A stretch of DNA of 24,206 bases, from NCBI GenBank assembly GCA_035528995.1, contig DATKXO010000038.1:1-24206 (forward strand), in the 5' to 3' direction. Each line of letters opens with the position of its first letter. Positions within the stretch are counted from its first letter, which is position 1. Source of the DNA: DATKXO01 sp035528995. GTDB taxonomy: Bacteria; Planctomycetota; Phycisphaerae; UBA1845. Shown in pieces: positions 23,104 to 24,206 of this stretch. The notes beneath the pieces are model-generated. The model did no database searches. It saw only the letters and a list, made by a program, of their open reading frames with translations, and was not told where the DNA came from. A program made the position numbers and the translations under genes.

Positions 23104-24084
23104 TCAGAAGTCCATTGCTTCGCGTGCGGCGTGGATGATCCGCTCGGCGTTGGGGAGGAACGCGCGCTCGCGAGCGAAGTAGGGAAAGTGTACGTCGTAA
23201 CAGGTAACGCGTCGAATGGGTGCTTCGAGATACTCCAACGCAGACTCGGCGATCCGGGCCGCCACCTCCGCCCCGACGCCGCAGGTCCGCGGGCCCTCAT
23301 GGACGATCACCGCCCGTCCCGTCTTGCGGATCGAGCCGGTGATGGTCTCGGTGTCCATGGGCGACAGGGTCAGCAGGTCGATCAGTTCGGCGCTGATGTC
23401 GTGGCGTTCGGCCAGCTCCTCGGCCGCCTCGATGGTGGGCCGCATCATCGCCCCGAAGGAGATCAGGGTGATATCGTTGCCCTCGGCGACGACCCGGGCC
23501 TTGCCGATCGGCAGGGTCTCGGGTTCGTCGGGCACCTCCTCCTTGAAGGCCCGGGCGACGGCCTTGGGTTCGTAGAACACGACGGGGTCAGGGTCGGCGA
23601 TGGCGGCCGCCAGCAGGGCCCTGGCGTTTCGCGGGGTCGAGGGCATGACCATCTTGAGCCCGGGGGTGTGGGCGTAGAGGGCCTCGCGAGACTCGCTGTG
23701 GTGCTCGATGGCCCGGATGCCGCCGCCGGAGGGCATGCGAATGACCATGGGCATGGTGTAACGGCCTCGCGTCCGGTTGCGGAAGCGGCAGACGTGCCCC
23801 TCAATCTGGTGGAAGGCCTGATAGGCGAAGCCCGAGAACTGCATCTCGCAGACGGGTTTGAGGCCGTAGAGGCACATGCCCACGGCGCAGCCGACGATGG
23901 CCGCCTCCGCCAGCGGCGTGTCGATCACCCGGTCGGAGCCGAACTCGGCCAGCAGCCCTTCGGTGACGCGGAACACGCCCTCGTCCCGGCCGACGTCCTG
24001 GCCCAGGATGACGACGTCCCCGTCGTCGGTCAGGGCCTGGCGCAGAGCCAGGTTGAGCGCCTTGACCATGTTCAGCGATGCCAT
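23104..24084 (-). CDS. 2-oxoacid dehydrogenase E1 component, beta subunit
   Basis: This 326-residue transketolase-like beta subunit of the alpha2-beta2 type E1 completes the thiamine-diphosphate site. Visible landmarks are ILGQDVGRDEGVFRVTEGL (26-44), DTPLAEAAIVG, RMPSGGG, and HHSESREALYAHTPGLK. The last is shared by pyruvate- and branched-chain-type E1-beta subunits. Length is standard. The ATG at 24084 has AAGGAG 6 bases upstream. It lies between E1-alpha (29 bases upstream) and E2 (32 bases downstream), consistent with one operon. Confidence 0.95.
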   Translation of the reverse strand: MASLNMVKALNLALRQALTDDGDVVILGQDVGRDEGVFRVTEGLLAEFGSDRVIDTPLAEAAIVGCAVGMCLYGLKPVCEMQFSGFAYQAFHQIEGHVCRFRNRTRGRYTMPMVIRMPSGGGIRAIEHHSESREALYAHTPGLKMVMPSTPRNARALLAAAIADPDPVVFYEPKAVARAFKEEVPDEPETLPIGKARVVAEGNDITLISFGAMMRPTIEAAEELAERHDISAELIDLLTLSPMDTETITGSIRKTGRAVIVHEGPRTCGVGAEVAARIAESALEYLEAPIRRVTCYDVHFPYFARERAFLPNAERIIHAAREAMDF

Positions 24085-24113
24085 GCGTTCTCCTTGGGGT
24101 AGCGACTACGGCG

Positions 24114-24206
24114 CTACTGTCCCGCGCTGCGCCTCTCGCGTTCCAGGGCCGCGGCGAACTCGTCCCGCTGGCTGACCAGCTCGGGCGGCATCTCGGCATA
24201 GGTGAA
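24114..24206 (-). CDS. 2-oxoacid dehydrogenase E1 component, alpha subunit (C-terminal 30 codons, partial)
   Basis: The - strand frame entering from the window edge reads FTYAEMPPELVSQRDEF and ends in TAG at 24114-24116. The YAEMPPEL segment matches the usual C-terminus of alpha2-beta2-type E1-alpha subunits, and the position directly upstream of E1-beta (29-base gap) agrees. It is cut off by the window, so the catalytic ThDP motif is not visible. The operon promoter lies outside the window. Confidence 0.82.
   Translation of the reverse strand, partial: FTYAEMPPELVSQRDEFAAALERERRSAGQ

Noticed and set aside
1..24206. CRISPR arrays, tRNA genes, insertion sequences, integrases
   Set aside because: No direct-repeat array, cloverleaf-like sequence, transposase motif or flanking duplication was seen on either strand.

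Overview
The window (about 24.2 kb, high GC) looks like the chromosome of a free-living Gram-negative-type bacterium of the Planctomycetota, probably Phycisphaerae-like. The reasons are two PEP-CTERM proteins, two proteins resembling the exosortase-associated TIGR03790 family, dockerin-type calcium-binding repeats on secreted proteins without any cellulosome context, and a Cys-rich CCLPDG motif that I associate with surface proteins of this phylum. The lineage is inferred from gene content; there is no rRNA in the window.

Region 1 (about 1-6383, + strand) is a partial Tad (tight adherence) type IVb pilus locus. In order it has a Flp pilin, a CpaA/TadV prepilin peptidase, a TadE-like pseudopilin, CpaB, a CpaE/TadZ-like ATPase lacking both P-loop lysines, and a large TadG-like protein with a von Willebrand A (VWA) domain. 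The secretin (CpaC/RcpA), the motor ATPase (CpaF/TadA) and the platform proteins (TadB/TadC) are absent here and must be encoded elsewhere if the pilus works. The TadG-like gene has its own very good sigma-54 promoter. Its VWA domain is interrupted by about 245 residues.

Region 2 (about 6384-13515, + strand) is a secreted/surface module. A long non-coding stretch carries a sigma-70-like promoter and a structured leader ending in an intrinsic-terminator-like hairpin. Then come two tandem small PEP-CTERM proteins closed by a strong terminator, then two consecutive TIGR03790-like proteins. The first is a 1031-residue multidomain protein with Ig-like, InlB-like and two dockerin-like regions; the second is a 548-residue protein with one C-terminal dockerin. 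PEP-CTERM substrates next to TIGR03790-like proteins, a family reported only from exosortase-bearing genomes, make this the most interesting part of the window.

Region 3 (13596-24206, - strand) is a housekeeping operon read right to left. It holds a 2-oxoacid dehydrogenase complex (E1-alpha C-terminus only, E1-beta, E2, E3/LpdA), then TilS, a GT-C type membrane glycosyltransferase, and a 1280-residue AsmA/YhdP-like envelope protein with visible ~117-residue internal repeats. The last three genes are coupled by GTGA and ATGA stop/start overlaps. Regions 2 and 3 converge at about 13516-13595.

No tRNA, rRNA, CRISPR array, insertion sequence or integrase was recognised.
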